50,021 nucleotides of DNA from an uncultured Pseudomonadota bacterium (GCA_902557415.1 CACEAA010000008.1:1-50021), one strand, 5' to 3'; positions 33,757 through 43,101 are shown, counted from the stretch's first letter. A program made the numbers and translations. The notes: generated by a model not told the origin, from the letters alone.

Positions 33757-34767
33757 TTAAAATTTATGTGCTAAAAGTTCTTCTACGGCTGCATCAATTA
33801 GATTGTTGTCATTGGAGTTCATGCCGAAGCCTGCGGCGTGACCCCAGTCAGATCTTAGTGGCTTTAAACTAGCGTTAGGCATAGCTATGACTTCTTGTGC
33901 ATTATCCGATACGCGAAAGTATAGATCAGTATCACTGGGCATTATAATAGTTTTAGCGGTTATGGCGCTAAGCGCCTTATTGAAGTCGCCTTTAAACTTC
34001 GCATTTTTACTAATATCAAATGCTGTCCAGGTATCTGCCATTGCAATCAGATCGTTCGCATCAGACTTTTGAAAGTACTCCTTGGTGAACTGTACGACGT
34101 CCTCTGGCGATGACATACCTAGCGAGGTATAGATCTTTCGCGCAAAAAAATCCTGCGAAAATAACCAAGCTGCATAAACATGGCCAAAGGCAGCGATCGC
34201 GGCGCGAGGAGGACTTGTGTAATGGCCTTGGTAGAAATCTGGCATCTGTTTTAAAACTTGGATGGCACTCTCAATGAATACCTTATTATGAGGTGCTACT
34301 CTAGCCGCGCCACATATTGGCAGAAGAGCGCTTACCATCTCAGGGAACAATGCTCCCCATTGCATACTTTGCGCTGCGCCAAGTGAGAAACCTGTTATAA
34401 GTCGGAGCTTAGGTATTTTAAGTTCTTCGGTAATTAAGCGTTGTTGACAGATCACATTATCGTAGATTGTTATGAGGGGGAACTTAGTACCTGAATATTC
34501 ATTTTCAATATTGCTTGGAGATGTAGAACATCCATTTCCGAACATGTTTACTACGATTATAAAATGCCTGTCTGGGTTTAGTGCTCTTCCGGGAGCAAAT
34601 AGATACTGTACGTCTGTATCATTTCCTCCATAAAAAGTCGGAATAAGCACGGCATTAGAACGTTCAGACGATAAAACACCATATGTCCGATAACTGACAG
34701 TTAGGTCCAGTTGGCAACCACTTTGTGTTAAGTAGTTTTTAATGACATAGTTTTTAATCGACCCCAT
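33757..34767 (-). CDS. MetX-like alpha/beta hydrolase/acyltransferase
   Basis: A 336-residue alpha/beta-hydrolase-fold protein similar overall to homoserine O-acetyltransferase. The nucleophile elbow is GFSLGAAQSMQWG (~143), the acid is in PSDTDLYF (~279) and the His in WGHAAGFG (~313). It lacks the usual MetX ending (GHDAFL) and the typical N-G-G-x-x-G-T oxyanion segment reads MFGNGCSTSPSN, so I would not call it metX. It may hydrolyse or transfer an acyl group. It lies 20 bases after a LolA-like gene in the TetR-RND array, which suggests a lipid-related substrate. Confidence 0.85.
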   Translation of the reverse strand: MGSIKNYVIKNYLTQSGCQLDLTVSYRTYGVLSSERSNAVLIPTFYGGNDTDVQYLFAPGRALNPDRHFIIVVNMFGNGCSTSPSNIENEYSGTKFPLITIYDNVICQQRLITEELKIPKLRLITGFSLGAAQSMQWGALFPEMVSALLPICGAARVAPHNKVFIESAIQVLKQMPDFYQGHYTSPPRAAIAAFGHVYAAWLFSQDFFARKIYTSLGMSSPEDVVQFTKEYFQKSDANDLIAMADTWTAFDISKNAKFKGDFNKALSAITAKTIIMPSDTDLYFRVSDNAQEVIAMPNASLKPLRSDWGHAAGFGMNSNDNNLIDAAVEELLAHKF

Positions 34768-34787
34768 CGAATGCTACGACTTTTGAT

Positions 34788-35564
34788 TTACCGAGATCGC
34801 TTTAGTGTATTTTTATCAAAATCTCGGTTAGTCAGACCGATTTGAAATTCATAATCTTCCCAAAGTAGCTCGGTACTTTTTTCAGTTTGGTGGTTTGTCA
34901 TTAACATTCTACCAGGTCGCCAATATTTCGATAAATACTGAGACCAATCAGAGCTAACTAGCGTTTTGAGCAAGGTATTCTTGCGATCGTAGAAGTCAAT
35001 CTTTACTGCTTGGTACATTTGACTATCGATCCAGACAACTTGGCGCGTGTACCCAGAATTCTCATATGCAGGGTACGCCTCAACGACAAAATAGTTCTTC
35101 CCATCAATTGTTTCATCCTTTAGCCACTTGTATGTGTACTTTTCGACTTCTTGAGATGTTAAATCTTCGTAAGCAAATTCACTTCCAACAAACGGGCCAG
35201 ACTTATTGGCTGAGGCTATACGTTTGACTCGCTTTAATGCGGGCAAATACAACCATTGGTCATCAGGTTTCAGTGAATGGGTGTAGCTTAGGAATGCGGT
35301 GCCCTTAATGTCTTTGGGAGAGTTAAAAATTGATAGGCTCTTATCACCGTCACCGATTACCTCTTGTGAAACTATCCGGATGGAACGCTCACTTTTTTGG
35401 CCTTGCTTATTAGTAAGGATCATCTGCAGATTAGCTCTAGAGTCGACCCAGCCGGTGTCTCTCTTATCGGCCTCTTGAACTATTAATAGACCCTTTTCTT
35501 CTGCAGTTTGAGCTGCGACGTTAAGTAGACTCAGGCATAGCAGTATGATTATTAGTGGGCGCAT
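34788..35564 (-). CDS. LolA-like outer-membrane lipoprotein-sorting family protein
   Basis: A 258-residue exported protein with a Sec signal peptide (LIIILLCLSLLNVAA) and the LolA-like TP0789 fold: DSRANLQMILTNKQGQ, FLSYTHSLKPDDQWLYLPAL, KRVKRIASANKSGPFVGS, EFAYEDLTS and the later YTRQVVWIDSQMYQAVKIDFYD strands. Members of this group are repeatedly found beside MMPL/RND exporters and are thought to accept the exported lipid in the periplasm. Here it overlaps the RND gene by 44 bases, with its GAGG site inside the RND coding region, so the two are translationally coupled. Confidence 0.9.
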   Translation of the reverse strand: MRPLIIILLCLSLLNVAAQTAEEKGLLIVQEADKRDTGWVDSRANLQMILTNKQGQKSERSIRIVSQEVIGDGDKSLSIFNSPKDIKGTAFLSYTHSLKPDDQWLYLPALKRVKRIASANKSGPFVGSEFAYEDLTSQEVEKYTYKWLKDETIDGKNYFVVEAYPAYENSGYTRQVVWIDSQMYQAVKIDFYDRKNTLLKTLVSSDWSQYLSKYWRPGRMLMTNHQTEKSTELLWEDYEFQIGLTNRDFDKNTLKRSR

Positions 35565-37854
35565 TTTTATCCTCTATTTTAAGTAATAATGGTGGAAGCA
35601 GGAGAAACACGGCGACACATGCTACTAATATAATCATTGCCGTCATCTGTCCCATTCCTGCGTTGAAATAAAATGTTGACGTACCGAGTATGCCAAAGCC
35701 AATTACCAGAATCATTGTAGTCACTAGCAGTGCTTGTCCCACGGTTCTGAACGCATAGCGGACTGCATTGTCAGGGGCCATTCCTTGCTCTCGTCTCGCT
35801 CTTAAGTATTTTGACATGAAATGTACAGTGTAATCGATAACGATGCCAAAACTCATTCCAGTTACCAGCGAAAGGGATAGGCCTACTTGACCTACGAGAA
35901 GCCCCCAAACACCAAAGCCAACAGCTGCAGGTATAAGATTAGGGATCAAGCTGAGCGTCCCGAGTTTTACTGATTTAAGTGCAAGGATTAAAATCCCAGA
36001 AATTAACACCAGGGCAATAACCGTGCCGACAAGCATTGTCCTAATGTTTCTCTGACCTATATTAGAAAACATCAGGAAGGTGCTCGCGCTATCTACATGA
36101 GTAATTTTTGAAGTATTTTCTTTAATCCATTGCTTGGCCCTAGCGTCCAAGGCGATTCCCTCTTTACTAGAAATAGTTTGAAGAGTGCTTTTAACGTTTG
36201 TTGACGACTTGTCCACGTTAATTTGATTGTTCAAGTCGAGCCCATAGGGTAATGACATTTCATATAACAGGAGGTATTGTGCAGCGAGTTCTCTGTCGTC
36301 TGGTAGCACGTAATACGTTGGATCGTCGCCATGCATATTCTTATTAAGTCGCTTCATTATTTGTGTGAAACGAGCTACGTGTACCGTTTCAGGCTGGTTT
36401 TCTAACCAGAGAGAAAAATTTTCTACGTCGACTAAAAAGTCTGGCTCGCTAATACCGCCTGACTCAGCAGCCTCAAGTGAGAAATTGATAGTGTAGGCTC
36501 CTGTCATGTTTTCTACCATGAAGTCAGTATCAGTTCTGAAATCGATTTTTTCGTCAAAATAATGCACAAAAACATCATTCAATTCATTCTTGGGAATGTT
36601 AGTAATTGCAAGCGCGATACTGCCTACCATTAGCCAAAGGCAGGCCTTCTTATTAACTATCACAAAATTGGCAAATTTTGTTAAAAATTCTCCGTCGTTA
36701 TCCGATAACTTAATATTGCTTTTAGGGAGTAGAGTAACTAGCGCAGGTAAAAAGGAGATGGAAAGCAGGAATGAAATTAGCACGCCCACTGCGACTAGAG
36801 TGCCGAGATGATTAAAGGGAGGAACCTCCGAGAAATTCATCGTTAGGAAGCCTATCGCAGTGGTGATGCTCGCGAGAAAGATAGGTTGAAGGTTTATTTT
36901 CAAACTATCTTTCATTGCGTCTTTTTGGTCTGCCCCATTTTTAAGCGAGTGGGCATAGGTTGTAAGTACATGGACACAGTTCGCGATGGCTACCGTTAAA
37001 ATTATGATGGGTGTTGATGGACTAGAGCCAGTCAGAGGATAACCAAGATAGCCACCAACTCCGAGTGCACTGAAAATAGAAAATACAATAATTATAAATG
37101 TTGCTAGAGTACCATAAAATCTACCCACTAAAAACGCCAGTAGTATCATCATTACTGCAAAACTGACTGGCAAAAGTTCTGTGAAATCGTTTATTGCACT
37201 TTGATTAAAAGCGTCATCCATCATTATCATCCCGCTTAGATAGATCCTCATTTCTGGATGATTTTTCTCTATCTTGGCCTGTAGTTGGCGAGCAAACGCT
37301 GCTATTTCTGGCGTAGCGGCGGTGAGTTCCGCGGGTGGTATGGTTAGGGTCACATTGACTCCGGTCACGTGGGCAGATTCTGAAACTAATTGATTCGTTA
37401 AAAGAGGCTCGGACAAGACTCTTTGTTTTATTTTTCCAATTTCACCTATTGTCAACGAACTCGAATCTTTAGCCATGTCGCGAACAATCAAATCATCTCC
37501 CATAGCTTCGGTAAATTGGAAGTTAGTAATGCTATCAACTCTAGTTGAAAATGGCATTTGCCAAGCATCGATCGTCAGTTGTTCTACAACACTCAGGGTT
37601 TCTCTTGTGAAAACATTTTGGTTTTTCGGCGCCAACACAAAAATGACATTATCATTTTTGGTATACGTATTCTCTATTTTCTCGAACGCAATTAGTTCGG
37701 GATTATCCTCGCTGAAGTAAGCCTTATAGCTAGTGTCTGGTAGGAGTTTTACGCATCCGTAGGACAGCAGGCTAACTACAAGAAGTGAAATAGATACCAC
37801 TAATAGTCGGTTACTTAAAACGAATTGCGCGAGTCGCGCTTCAAAAGCGTGCAT
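35521..37854 (-). CDS. RND/MMPL exporter paired with LolA-like protein
   Basis: A 777-residue inner-membrane exporter. It has an N-terminal transmembrane helix (~16-34), a periplasmic domain to ~215, helices at ~220-375 with ILTVAIANCVHVLTTYAHS, a helix near 400, a second periplasmic domain (~420-605) and a final five-helix block with GMSFGIVIDYTVHFMSKY containing the conserved Asp-Tyr. This layout fits the hydrophobe/lipid-exporting branch (HpnN- and MMPL-like). It lies 20 bases after tetR and overlaps the LolA-like gene. It is about the same size as, but only family-level similar to, the RND at 11486-13879. Substrate unknown. Confidence 0.94.
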   Translation of the reverse strand: MHAFEARLAQFVLSNRLLVVSISLLVVSLLSYGCVKLLPDTSYKAYFSEDNPELIAFEKIENTYTKNDNVIFVLAPKNQNVFTRETLSVVEQLTIDAWQMPFSTRVDSITNFQFTEAMGDDLIVRDMAKDSSSLTIGEIGKIKQRVLSEPLLTNQLVSESAHVTGVNVTLTIPPAELTAATPEIAAFARQLQAKIEKNHPEMRIYLSGMIMMDDAFNQSAINDFTELLPVSFAVMMILLAFLVGRFYGTLATFIIIVFSIFSALGVGGYLGYPLTGSSPSTPIIILTVAIANCVHVLTTYAHSLKNGADQKDAMKDSLKINLQPIFLASITTAIGFLTMNFSEVPPFNHLGTLVAVGVLISFLLSISFLPALVTLLPKSNIKLSDNDGEFLTKFANFVIVNKKACLWLMVGSIALAITNIPKNELNDVFVHYFDEKIDFRTDTDFMVENMTGAYTINFSLEAAESGGISEPDFLVDVENFSLWLENQPETVHVARFTQIMKRLNKNMHGDDPTYYVLPDDRELAAQYLLLYEMSLPYGLDLNNQINVDKSSTNVKSTLQTISSKEGIALDARAKQWIKENTSKITHVDSASTFLMFSNIGQRNIRTMLVGTVIALVLISGILILALKSVKLGTLSLIPNLIPAAVGFGVWGLLVGQVGLSLSLVTGMSFGIVIDYTVHFMSKYLRARREQGMAPDNAVRYAFRTVGQALLVTTMILVIGFGILGTSTFYFNAGMGQMTAMIILVACVAVFLLLPPLLLKIEDKNAPTNNHTAMPEST

Positions 37855-37874
37855 TGATTTTCCTTAAATTATAA

Positions 37875-38483
37875 TTATTGGCTAGACTTCAAAGCTACAG
37901 TAAGCAGTTTTATGCTGTCCTTAGCCATTCTTTGAAACTCGGCAAGAGAGTACAGGTGTACTAAAAATGGGTATCGAAAGATCATTAAACTCATATGAAA
38001 AGCGCTTATTTCAGTGGCTTTTAGGCTACGCTTGAATTCCTTGTTTGTCACTCCTTGCTCGATAATACAAGCGAGCAGCGAACAGTGTTGCTCATTAGTC
38101 GCGTGGATTAGTTCCGGGTATGCTTTTGTCGCGGTATTCAATACTTCCAGTATCTGCGTGTCACCGCTTGCTAGCTTATGAGTCTTTTCACTCACATACA
38201 TGGCATAAGCCTGCAGCTTTCTCTCAGCACTTTCATTTTGTTCGTCAACAATAAGTTGTACGTCTTGCAGTTCTTCTTTAAAGCTGCATATTGCACACGC
38301 TTTGAGGATGTCCAGTTTGTTCGCGTAATGTCTGTATAGGTTAGCTGTAGACATTTCGAGATCAGAGGCGATTTCACACATGGTTGTTTTGGTATAGCCA
38401 TATTTGATAAGCCTTCGGGTCGCTGCGTGAAGGATGTCACTTTGCACAGCTGAGTATTGGGTGGATAGGATTGATCGAGACAT
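37875..38483 (-). CDS. TetR family transcriptional regulator
   Basis: A 202-residue TetR-type repressor. The N-terminal helix-turn-helix is clear: ILHAATRRLIKYGYTKTTMCEIASDLEMSTANLYRHYANK (residues ~17-56). The C-terminal part is helical and ligand-binding with no family-wide motif. It is the first gene of a seven-gene same-strand array that starts with an RND exporter 20 bases away, so it most likely represses its own operon in response to the exported compound. A palindrome at 38505-38530, 21 bases upstream of its start, is the best operator candidate and may also affect the divergent acyl-CoA synthetase. Confidence 0.94.
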   Translation of the reverse strand: MSRSILSTQYSAVQSDILHAATRRLIKYGYTKTTMCEIASDLEMSTANLYRHYANKLDILKACAICSFKEELQDVQLIVDEQNESAERKLQAYAMYVSEKTHKLASGDTQILEVLNTATKAYPELIHATNEQHCSLLACIIEQGVTNKEFKRSLKATEISAFHMSLMIFRYPFLVHLYSLAEFQRMAKDSIKLLTVALKSSQ

Positions 38484-38504
38484 AGAATTAGTCTAACACA
38501 CTTG

Positions 38505-38530
38505 AATGAATAATAAATAAATTGTTCATT
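38505..38530. promoter_or_regulatory. Candidate TetR operator
   Basis: AATGAATAA (38505-38513) and TTGTTCATT (38522-38530) are a 9-bp dyad with one mismatch and an 8-base spacer, in total a 26-base palindrome 21 bases upstream of tetR. TATAAT follows at 38534-38539 toward the acyl-CoA synthetase. Size and place match operators of TetR-type regulators. The remaining bases of the 218-base gap show no other strong signal. Confidence 0.52.
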
Positions 38531-38701
38531 TTTTATAATGACTGCCTTCAGTTCTCAGTTCTCAATTCTCGTGTTATCTTTATAGACTAGATTTTCATCG
38601 CGATTGATGTTTTTGCTTGCCGCTGTGTCGCCAAATAATCATGGTAGAAATAGTGCGAGCCCAGAGTAACGTGCTCAACTTAAGGGGGGTGGACAGAGAT
38701 A

Positions 38702-40351
38702 ATGACGAGCTTACTACAGGCAGGGAAGACGTACCAAGAGATATACGATAACTTTAAGTGGGACATTCCTACTCGTTACAATATCGCGAATGACGTATGC
38801 GATCGTTGGGCCGATGGTAGCGGTCGGATAGCGCTAGCTTATGAAGATGATAATAAAGTAGTTGCAAGTTATACATTCGATGAGGTGAAGACGCACGCTA
38901 ATAGGTTGGCAAACACCTTTTTGTCGTGGGGCTTTTCGGTAGGGGATCGTGTGACGTTATTGTTAGCACAGAACCCTGAATGCGCAATTGCACATGTTGC
39001 CTGCTGGAAAGCTGGGATGGTCTCCGGTCCATGTTCAGTACTTTTTGCTGCAGATGCTATAGCCTATCGACTAAATGATTGTGGCGCAAAAGCGGTGATC
39101 ACCGATGCAGCGAATTACGATAAGGTGGTTAGTTTGCGCTCACAGTGTCCGTTATTAGAAAAAATCGTAGTCGTAGATGCTGAAATCGAAGGCGCGCTTA
39201 ACTTTTGGGCCATGATCGAGGCACAATCGTCAGAGTTCGAAAATGTTGACACGTCGTCCGAAGACGTAGCTTGGATTAGTTATACCTCGGGGACCACCGG
39301 TATGCCTAAAGGTTCAGTTCAACCGCATCGCATGATGCTCGGTCATATGCCCAGCCTTGAATTTATTTATGACTTTTTCCCAAAAAAAGGTGATGCTATT
39401 TGGTCACCTGCTGACTGGGCATGGATGGCAGGCTTGATGGATGTACTTATGCCTGGGTGGTTTCATGGATGTAAAGTAGTTGCTACAGCCATGAAGGGCT
39501 TCGATGCCGAGGATGCGTACCGCATATTAGCGCAACACGAAGTTACCCTAGCGTTGTTAACGCCTACTATGTTGAAGCTCATGAGACAGGTAGATAAACC
39601 ACTAGAGCGCTATGACTTGAAACTACGAGCGGTATTGTCTGGTGGAGAAGCAGTAGGTGCCGGTCTGCTTGAATGGGCACAGGCCGAATTGAATCTGGCC
39701 ATTAATGAAGGGTTTGGCCAAACGGAATGTAATGTCATATTAGGAAACAACGGCAATATATTCCCAATAAAGCCAGGGTCATTGGGGAAGCCGACGCCCG
39801 GCACCGTGGTTAAAATAATAGATGATGAGGGGAATGAGGTAGAGCCAGGAGTTGAGGGGCATATAGCCTGCCAGAGGCCCCATCCGGTAATGCTTTTAGA
39901 ATACTTGAATAAACCTGAGGCGACTAGGGATAAGTTTATTGGAGATTGGCTCATTACTGGCGATGTCGGTCATATGGACGAGGACGGTTACTTCTGGTTT
40001 CACGGGAGGGGGGATGACGTTATCACAAGTTCGGGATATCGCATCGGGCCGAGTGAAATTGAAGATGCTTTATTAAAGCATGATGCAGTGCAGATGGCCG
40101 CGGCTATTGGAGTGCCTGATCCTGTTAGGACCGAAATTATAAAAGTATTCTGTATATTAGCCCCAAATACGTTAGCGCATGACTCTCTGGCGGACGAACT
40201 CAAGGAGTTTGTTCGATCACGATTGGCGAAACACGAAGTGCCAAGGCAAATTGAGTTTGTTGATAGCTTGCCCATGACTACAACAGGGAAGATCATGCGT
40301 CGCGAATTGCGAGAGCTAGAAAAGAAGAAGTTAGCGAGTCGGAATCATTAA
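38702..40351 (+). CDS. AMP-dependent acyl-CoA synthetase (medium-chain type)
   Basis: A 549-residue adenylate-forming enzyme. It has the phosphate loop YTSGTTGMPKG (~194), WSPADWAWMAG, the NEGFGQTE motif (~338), TGDVGHMDEDGYFWFHGRGDD (in part) with the ribose-binding Asp, and the catalytic C-terminal Lys in TTTGKIMRREL (~533). It activates a carboxylic acid to its CoA thioester through an acyl-adenylate; overall layout is closest to ACSM/acetyl-CoA-synthetase-like medium-chain enzymes. It is divergent from tetR and is followed after 6 bases by a small membrane protein. Confidence 0.95.
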   Translation: MTSLLQAGKTYQEIYDNFKWDIPTRYNIANDVCDRWADGSGRIALAYEDDNKVVASYTFDEVKTHANRLANTFLSWGFSVGDRVTLLLAQNPECAIAHVACWKAGMVSGPCSVLFAADAIAYRLNDCGAKAVITDAANYDKVVSLRSQCPLLEKIVVVDAEIEGALNFWAMIEAQSSEFENVDTSSEDVAWISYTSGTTGMPKGSVQPHRMMLGHMPSLEFIYDFFPKKGDAIWSPADWAWMAGLMDVLMPGWFHGCKVVATAMKGFDAEDAYRILAQHEVTLALLTPTMLKLMRQVDKPLERYDLKLRAVLSGGEAVGAGLLEWAQAELNLAINEGFGQTECNVILGNNGNIFPIKPGSLGKPTPGTVVKIIDDEGNEVEPGVEGHIACQRPHPVMLLEYLNKPEATRDKFIGDWLITGDVGHMDEDGYFWFHGRGDDVITSSGYRIGPSEIEDALLKHDAVQMAAAIGVPDPVRTEIIKVFCILAPNTLAHDSLADELKEFVRSRLAKHEVPRQIEFVDSLPMTTTGKIMRRELRELEKKKLASRNH

Positions 40352-40357
40352 AGAGTT

Positions 40358-40573
40358 ATGCGATATCGTGATCATGCTGACGGCCTGCTGACTACAACCA
40401 TCGATTGGACGGCAGTTGGAGTCTGGATGGCTCTTGTGGCAGGTATTTGCCTATTGCTTCTAGGGGTTCTTGGCAAGCAAAGTTGGTTGAAGTTTTGGGG
40501 TTTATTGACGGTTGTTTTTAGTGTAGTTGAACTGACGATAGGGTTGGATGTATTGCTAACTAGTTTTAGCTAG
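40358..40573 (+). CDS. Small two-helix membrane protein
   Basis: A 71-residue protein with two hydrophobic helices (about residues 18-38 and 45-68) joined by a short GKQSW loop. It has no recognisable domain. Six bases separate it from the acyl-CoA synthetase stop, so it should be cotranscribed and may be a membrane partner of that enzyme or of the symporter encoded opposite. Its TAG stop overlaps the TAG stop of the convergent SDR in the shared palindrome CTAG (40570-40573). I call it real from its position and hydrophobic pattern. Confidence 0.65.
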   Translation: MRYRDHADGLLTTTIDWTAVGVWMALVAGICLLLLGVLGKQSWLKFWGLLTVVFSVVELTIGLDVLLTSFS

Positions 40574-41334
40574 ACTGCGATATATCCTCCGTCGACTGGC
40601 ATTGCCACACCGGTAACGAAAGAGGATTGGTCTGATAACAACCACACGACAGCCTCCGCTATTTCTTTTGGTAATCCGAGCCGTTCCATTGGTTCTTGAT
40701 CAATAAGAGCCTGGGCTGAAACACCGGCTTCGTTTGTCATTCTATCTACCATTGGTGTTTGAATTACCCCTGGGCAGACTGCATTCACGCGAATAGCCTT
40801 TCGGGCACATTCAAGAGCTACTGACTTCGTTATGCCCACGACGCCATGTTTGGCTCCGCAGTAGGCGCTGCCGCCTCTCGTCCCAACTAATCCTGCGACC
40901 GACGCGGTACTTACGATTGAGCCCGGACTTGCCTGCTTAAGAAAAGTTTCAACTTGATATTTCAGGCAAAGCCAAACACCTTTCATATCTACATTTACTG
41001 TCCTGTCATATTCAGCTTCAGACATCTTGGTGATACTAGTAAACGCGCCTTCGATACCTGCGTTATTAAACGCACCGTCTAGTGTGCCATAAGTCGACGT
41101 TGCCATTTCAATCATCTGTTTTACATCGCTAGATTGTGTAACATCTGCGTGGCAGAATGTTGCTGAGCCACCCTCAGCACGTACTTGCGCCACTACGTCC
41201 TCTGCCTCTTTTGTATTGATGTCAGCCAGCGTCACCTGTGCACCTTCTTCGGCACACCTTAGAACTGTTGCTTTACCTATACCGGTGCTACCACCGGTGA
41301 TAAGTATAGATTTTTTATCAAGAACGCCAGTCAC
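40570..41334 (-). CDS. Short-chain dehydrogenase/reductase
   Basis: A classical SDR of about 254 residues: TGGSTGIG cofactor loop, ADIN after strand 2 (NAD+ preference likely), FNNAGIEG, the Ser in VSTASVAG, the catalytic YCGAK (YxxxK) and the C-terminal FVTGVAMPVDGGYIAV. I start it at GTG 41334 because GGAGG lies 8 bases upstream (41343-41347); the longer frame begins with TTG at 41349 inside that site. It overlaps the symporter's 3' end by 17 bases, so the two are translationally coupled and the SDR may act on the imported substrate. Confidence 0.92.
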   Translation of the reverse strand: MTGVLDKKSILITGGSTGIGKATVLRCAEEGAQVTLADINTKEAEDVVAQVRAEGGSATFCHADVTQSSDVKQMIEMATSTYGTLDGAFNNAGIEGAFTSITKMSEAEYDRTVNVDMKGVWLCLKYQVETFLKQASPGSIVSTASVAGLVGTRGGSAYCGAKHGVVGITKSVALECARKAIRVNAVCPGVIQTPMVDRMTNEAGVSAQALIDQEPMERLGLPKEIAEAVVWLLSDQSSFVTGVAMPVDGGYIAV

Positions 41335-42919
41335 GTTTATTTCCTCCAAAGATACGCTCTAAGTGAGCTTGAGCCGGCTTTTCAGTATAGAGTGAAACTA
41401 CAACCATCGAAACTATTGAGCAGCCTCCGCCGATGGTAGCACACGCAAAAGGGTTAACTTTTTGCGCACCAAGCCATTGCGCAATTGCTTGCATTGTATC
41501 TCCTGTCCCTAACCAATTGGGACCGAAGCCAACGCCATGTAGCACGGAAAATGCAATTCCGCCTACAACAAACCCAGTGAGAGCTCCTGCGCGAGAAGAA
41601 CCTTGCCACAATACCCCCAAAAACATAGGTGCGGCTGTTGCTGCCATCATTCCACCAACACCTATCCAAACAAGTAGGGCAACATTCATATCCCGTGTCG
41701 ACCACGCGATCCAAATAGCAACAATTAAAACGAAGACTGTCGCTACTCTACTGATCAAAAGACTATATTTGTCTATACGTTTATCATCAACATCACTCAT
41801 TAATTTAGGAGCAACTGTCCTACGAAAAATATCGTTTGCAAATATTTGAGCAGTTGAGACGACTAAACCATCCGCAGTGGACATGACTGCCGCTAGAACG
41901 CCGGCGCAAATTAATGCAGCAGCCCAAGCGGGGAGAGTAGCTATAAAAAGTTCCGGAATTGCGTGATTGGGATTAGCACCCTCCATTAGTAGAGCATCTC
42001 CTAGTAACGCCCGTGCCAAGATGCCGCCGCAGGTTATTGCGGGGAGCAAGATACCGAAGGCAAAAGATATTGTAATGAATTTTTTTTGATCGGCGTCACT
42101 TTTGAGGGCCCACAATTTGTTTCCAATATGTGGAAGAAGGCCAAGAGGCAAATGGGCGAAAAAGATAGCGAACAGGTCCCATTTCGAATTAAAAAGTGGA
42201 TGGCTGGGAGAAATTGACGAAGTTAGTCCTCCGGTTGGATCAATACGATTTAGCTCTCCAACCATACCTTCGAAACCGCCATCGATTTTATAGCCAACTG
42301 AAAACATCCAAAGCACCAAACATGCGAGTAGAAGCATTAGCGCACCCTGAATACCGTCTGTTAAAATATCTGCGTGTGCCCCACCTAGTACGATATAGAA
42401 CATCAGCACTATTGCCGTTAGAATAAGTGCTTGAAATGTTTCGAGCCCCAGCATCTGGGTAAACATTACCGCGCCTGCCAATAGTTGCCCGGCTAAGTAA
42501 ACCATTAGCAACATTGAGAATAGGGCCGCAATTAGTCTTAGTGCATCTGAATTGAATCGATCTCCAAGAAACTCTGGCATTGACCGACTGCCAAATGACG
42601 CACCAGCTTTTCTGACCGCATGTAGACAAATTAGGACACCAGTATAAACCCCTAGAGGATAGACAACAGCGTACCAGAGTACCGAAAAACCACTAGTATA
42701 AGCCAAACCAGGAAGTCCCAGGAAAGTAGCGCCGCTAGCAGCTGTTGCGGTCATAGCGAAGGCTAAAAAGATTGGACCATAGCCCCCGCGTGCAGTAGCA
42801 AAATCATCACTACCCTTTACTTTTCGCATTCCTATTATCCCAAACATCAGCATCATTCCTATGTAAAAAGATAGAAATAGCCAACCCCAAAATATGAGTG
42901 GTTCAATACCAAAAATCAT
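41318..42919 (-). CDS. Sodium:solute symporter (SSS family)
   Basis: A 533-residue transporter with about 13 transmembrane helices. Typical SSS blocks are DDFATARGGYGPIFLAFAMTATAASGATFLGLPGLAY near the N-terminus (in two pieces), YIVLGGAHADILTDGIQGALM, and AALICAGVLAAVMSTADGL with the Na+-site serines. Relatives move proline, pantothenate, acetate, lactate or other monocarboxylates with Na+. It is transcribed with an SDR, and the nearby acyl-CoA synthetase and CoA-transferase-family genes make a carboxylate substrate plausible. It is divergent from the CoA-transferase-like gene. Confidence 0.94.
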   Translation of the reverse strand: MIFGIEPLIFWGWLFLSFYIGMMLMFGIIGMRKVKGSDDFATARGGYGPIFLAFAMTATAASGATFLGLPGLAYTSGFSVLWYAVVYPLGVYTGVLICLHAVRKAGASFGSRSMPEFLGDRFNSDALRLIAALFSMLLMVYLAGQLLAGAVMFTQMLGLETFQALILTAIVLMFYIVLGGAHADILTDGIQGALMLLLACLVLWMFSVGYKIDGGFEGMVGELNRIDPTGGLTSSISPSHPLFNSKWDLFAIFFAHLPLGLLPHIGNKLWALKSDADQKKFITISFAFGILLPAITCGGILARALLGDALLMEGANPNHAIPELFIATLPAWAAALICAGVLAAVMSTADGLVVSTAQIFANDIFRRTVAPKLMSDVDDKRIDKYSLLISRVATVFVLIVAIWIAWSTRDMNVALLVWIGVGGMMAATAAPMFLGVLWQGSSRAGALTGFVVGGIAFSVLHGVGFGPNWLGTGDTMQAIAQWLGAQKVNPFACATIGGGCSIVSMVVVSLYTEKPAQAHLERIFGGNKRDWRS

Positions 42920-43101
42920 TTAGTTCTTCCCAAAGTTATTTAAAGCATATTCTTTCTAAATTAGCAGAAGCCAAAAGCACCAGAATCTAGTTTAGGGTAG
43001 GTCTTATATCATCTCAGCGGCGGAGATTCTAGAAGCATTTCGCATTTGGTTTAGTTATGCTTAGATATTTATTCTTCTGCATGAAATTGGTTGGAGTGGT
43101 G

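Noticed and set aside
33757-34767. Naming the MetX-like gene metX
   Set aside because: The fold and nucleophile agree, but the family's GHDAFL ending and oxyanion segment differ, and no methionine genes are adjacent.
41433-41849. 138-codon plus-strand frame inside the symporter gene
   Set aside because: It is antisense to a conserved transporter coding region; its composition mirrors the codons of the real gene.
42920-43101. Inverted AGAATCT/AGATTCT pair in the symporter/CoA-transferase gap
   Set aside because: Only 7 bp with about 38 bases between the arms; too weak to separate from chance.
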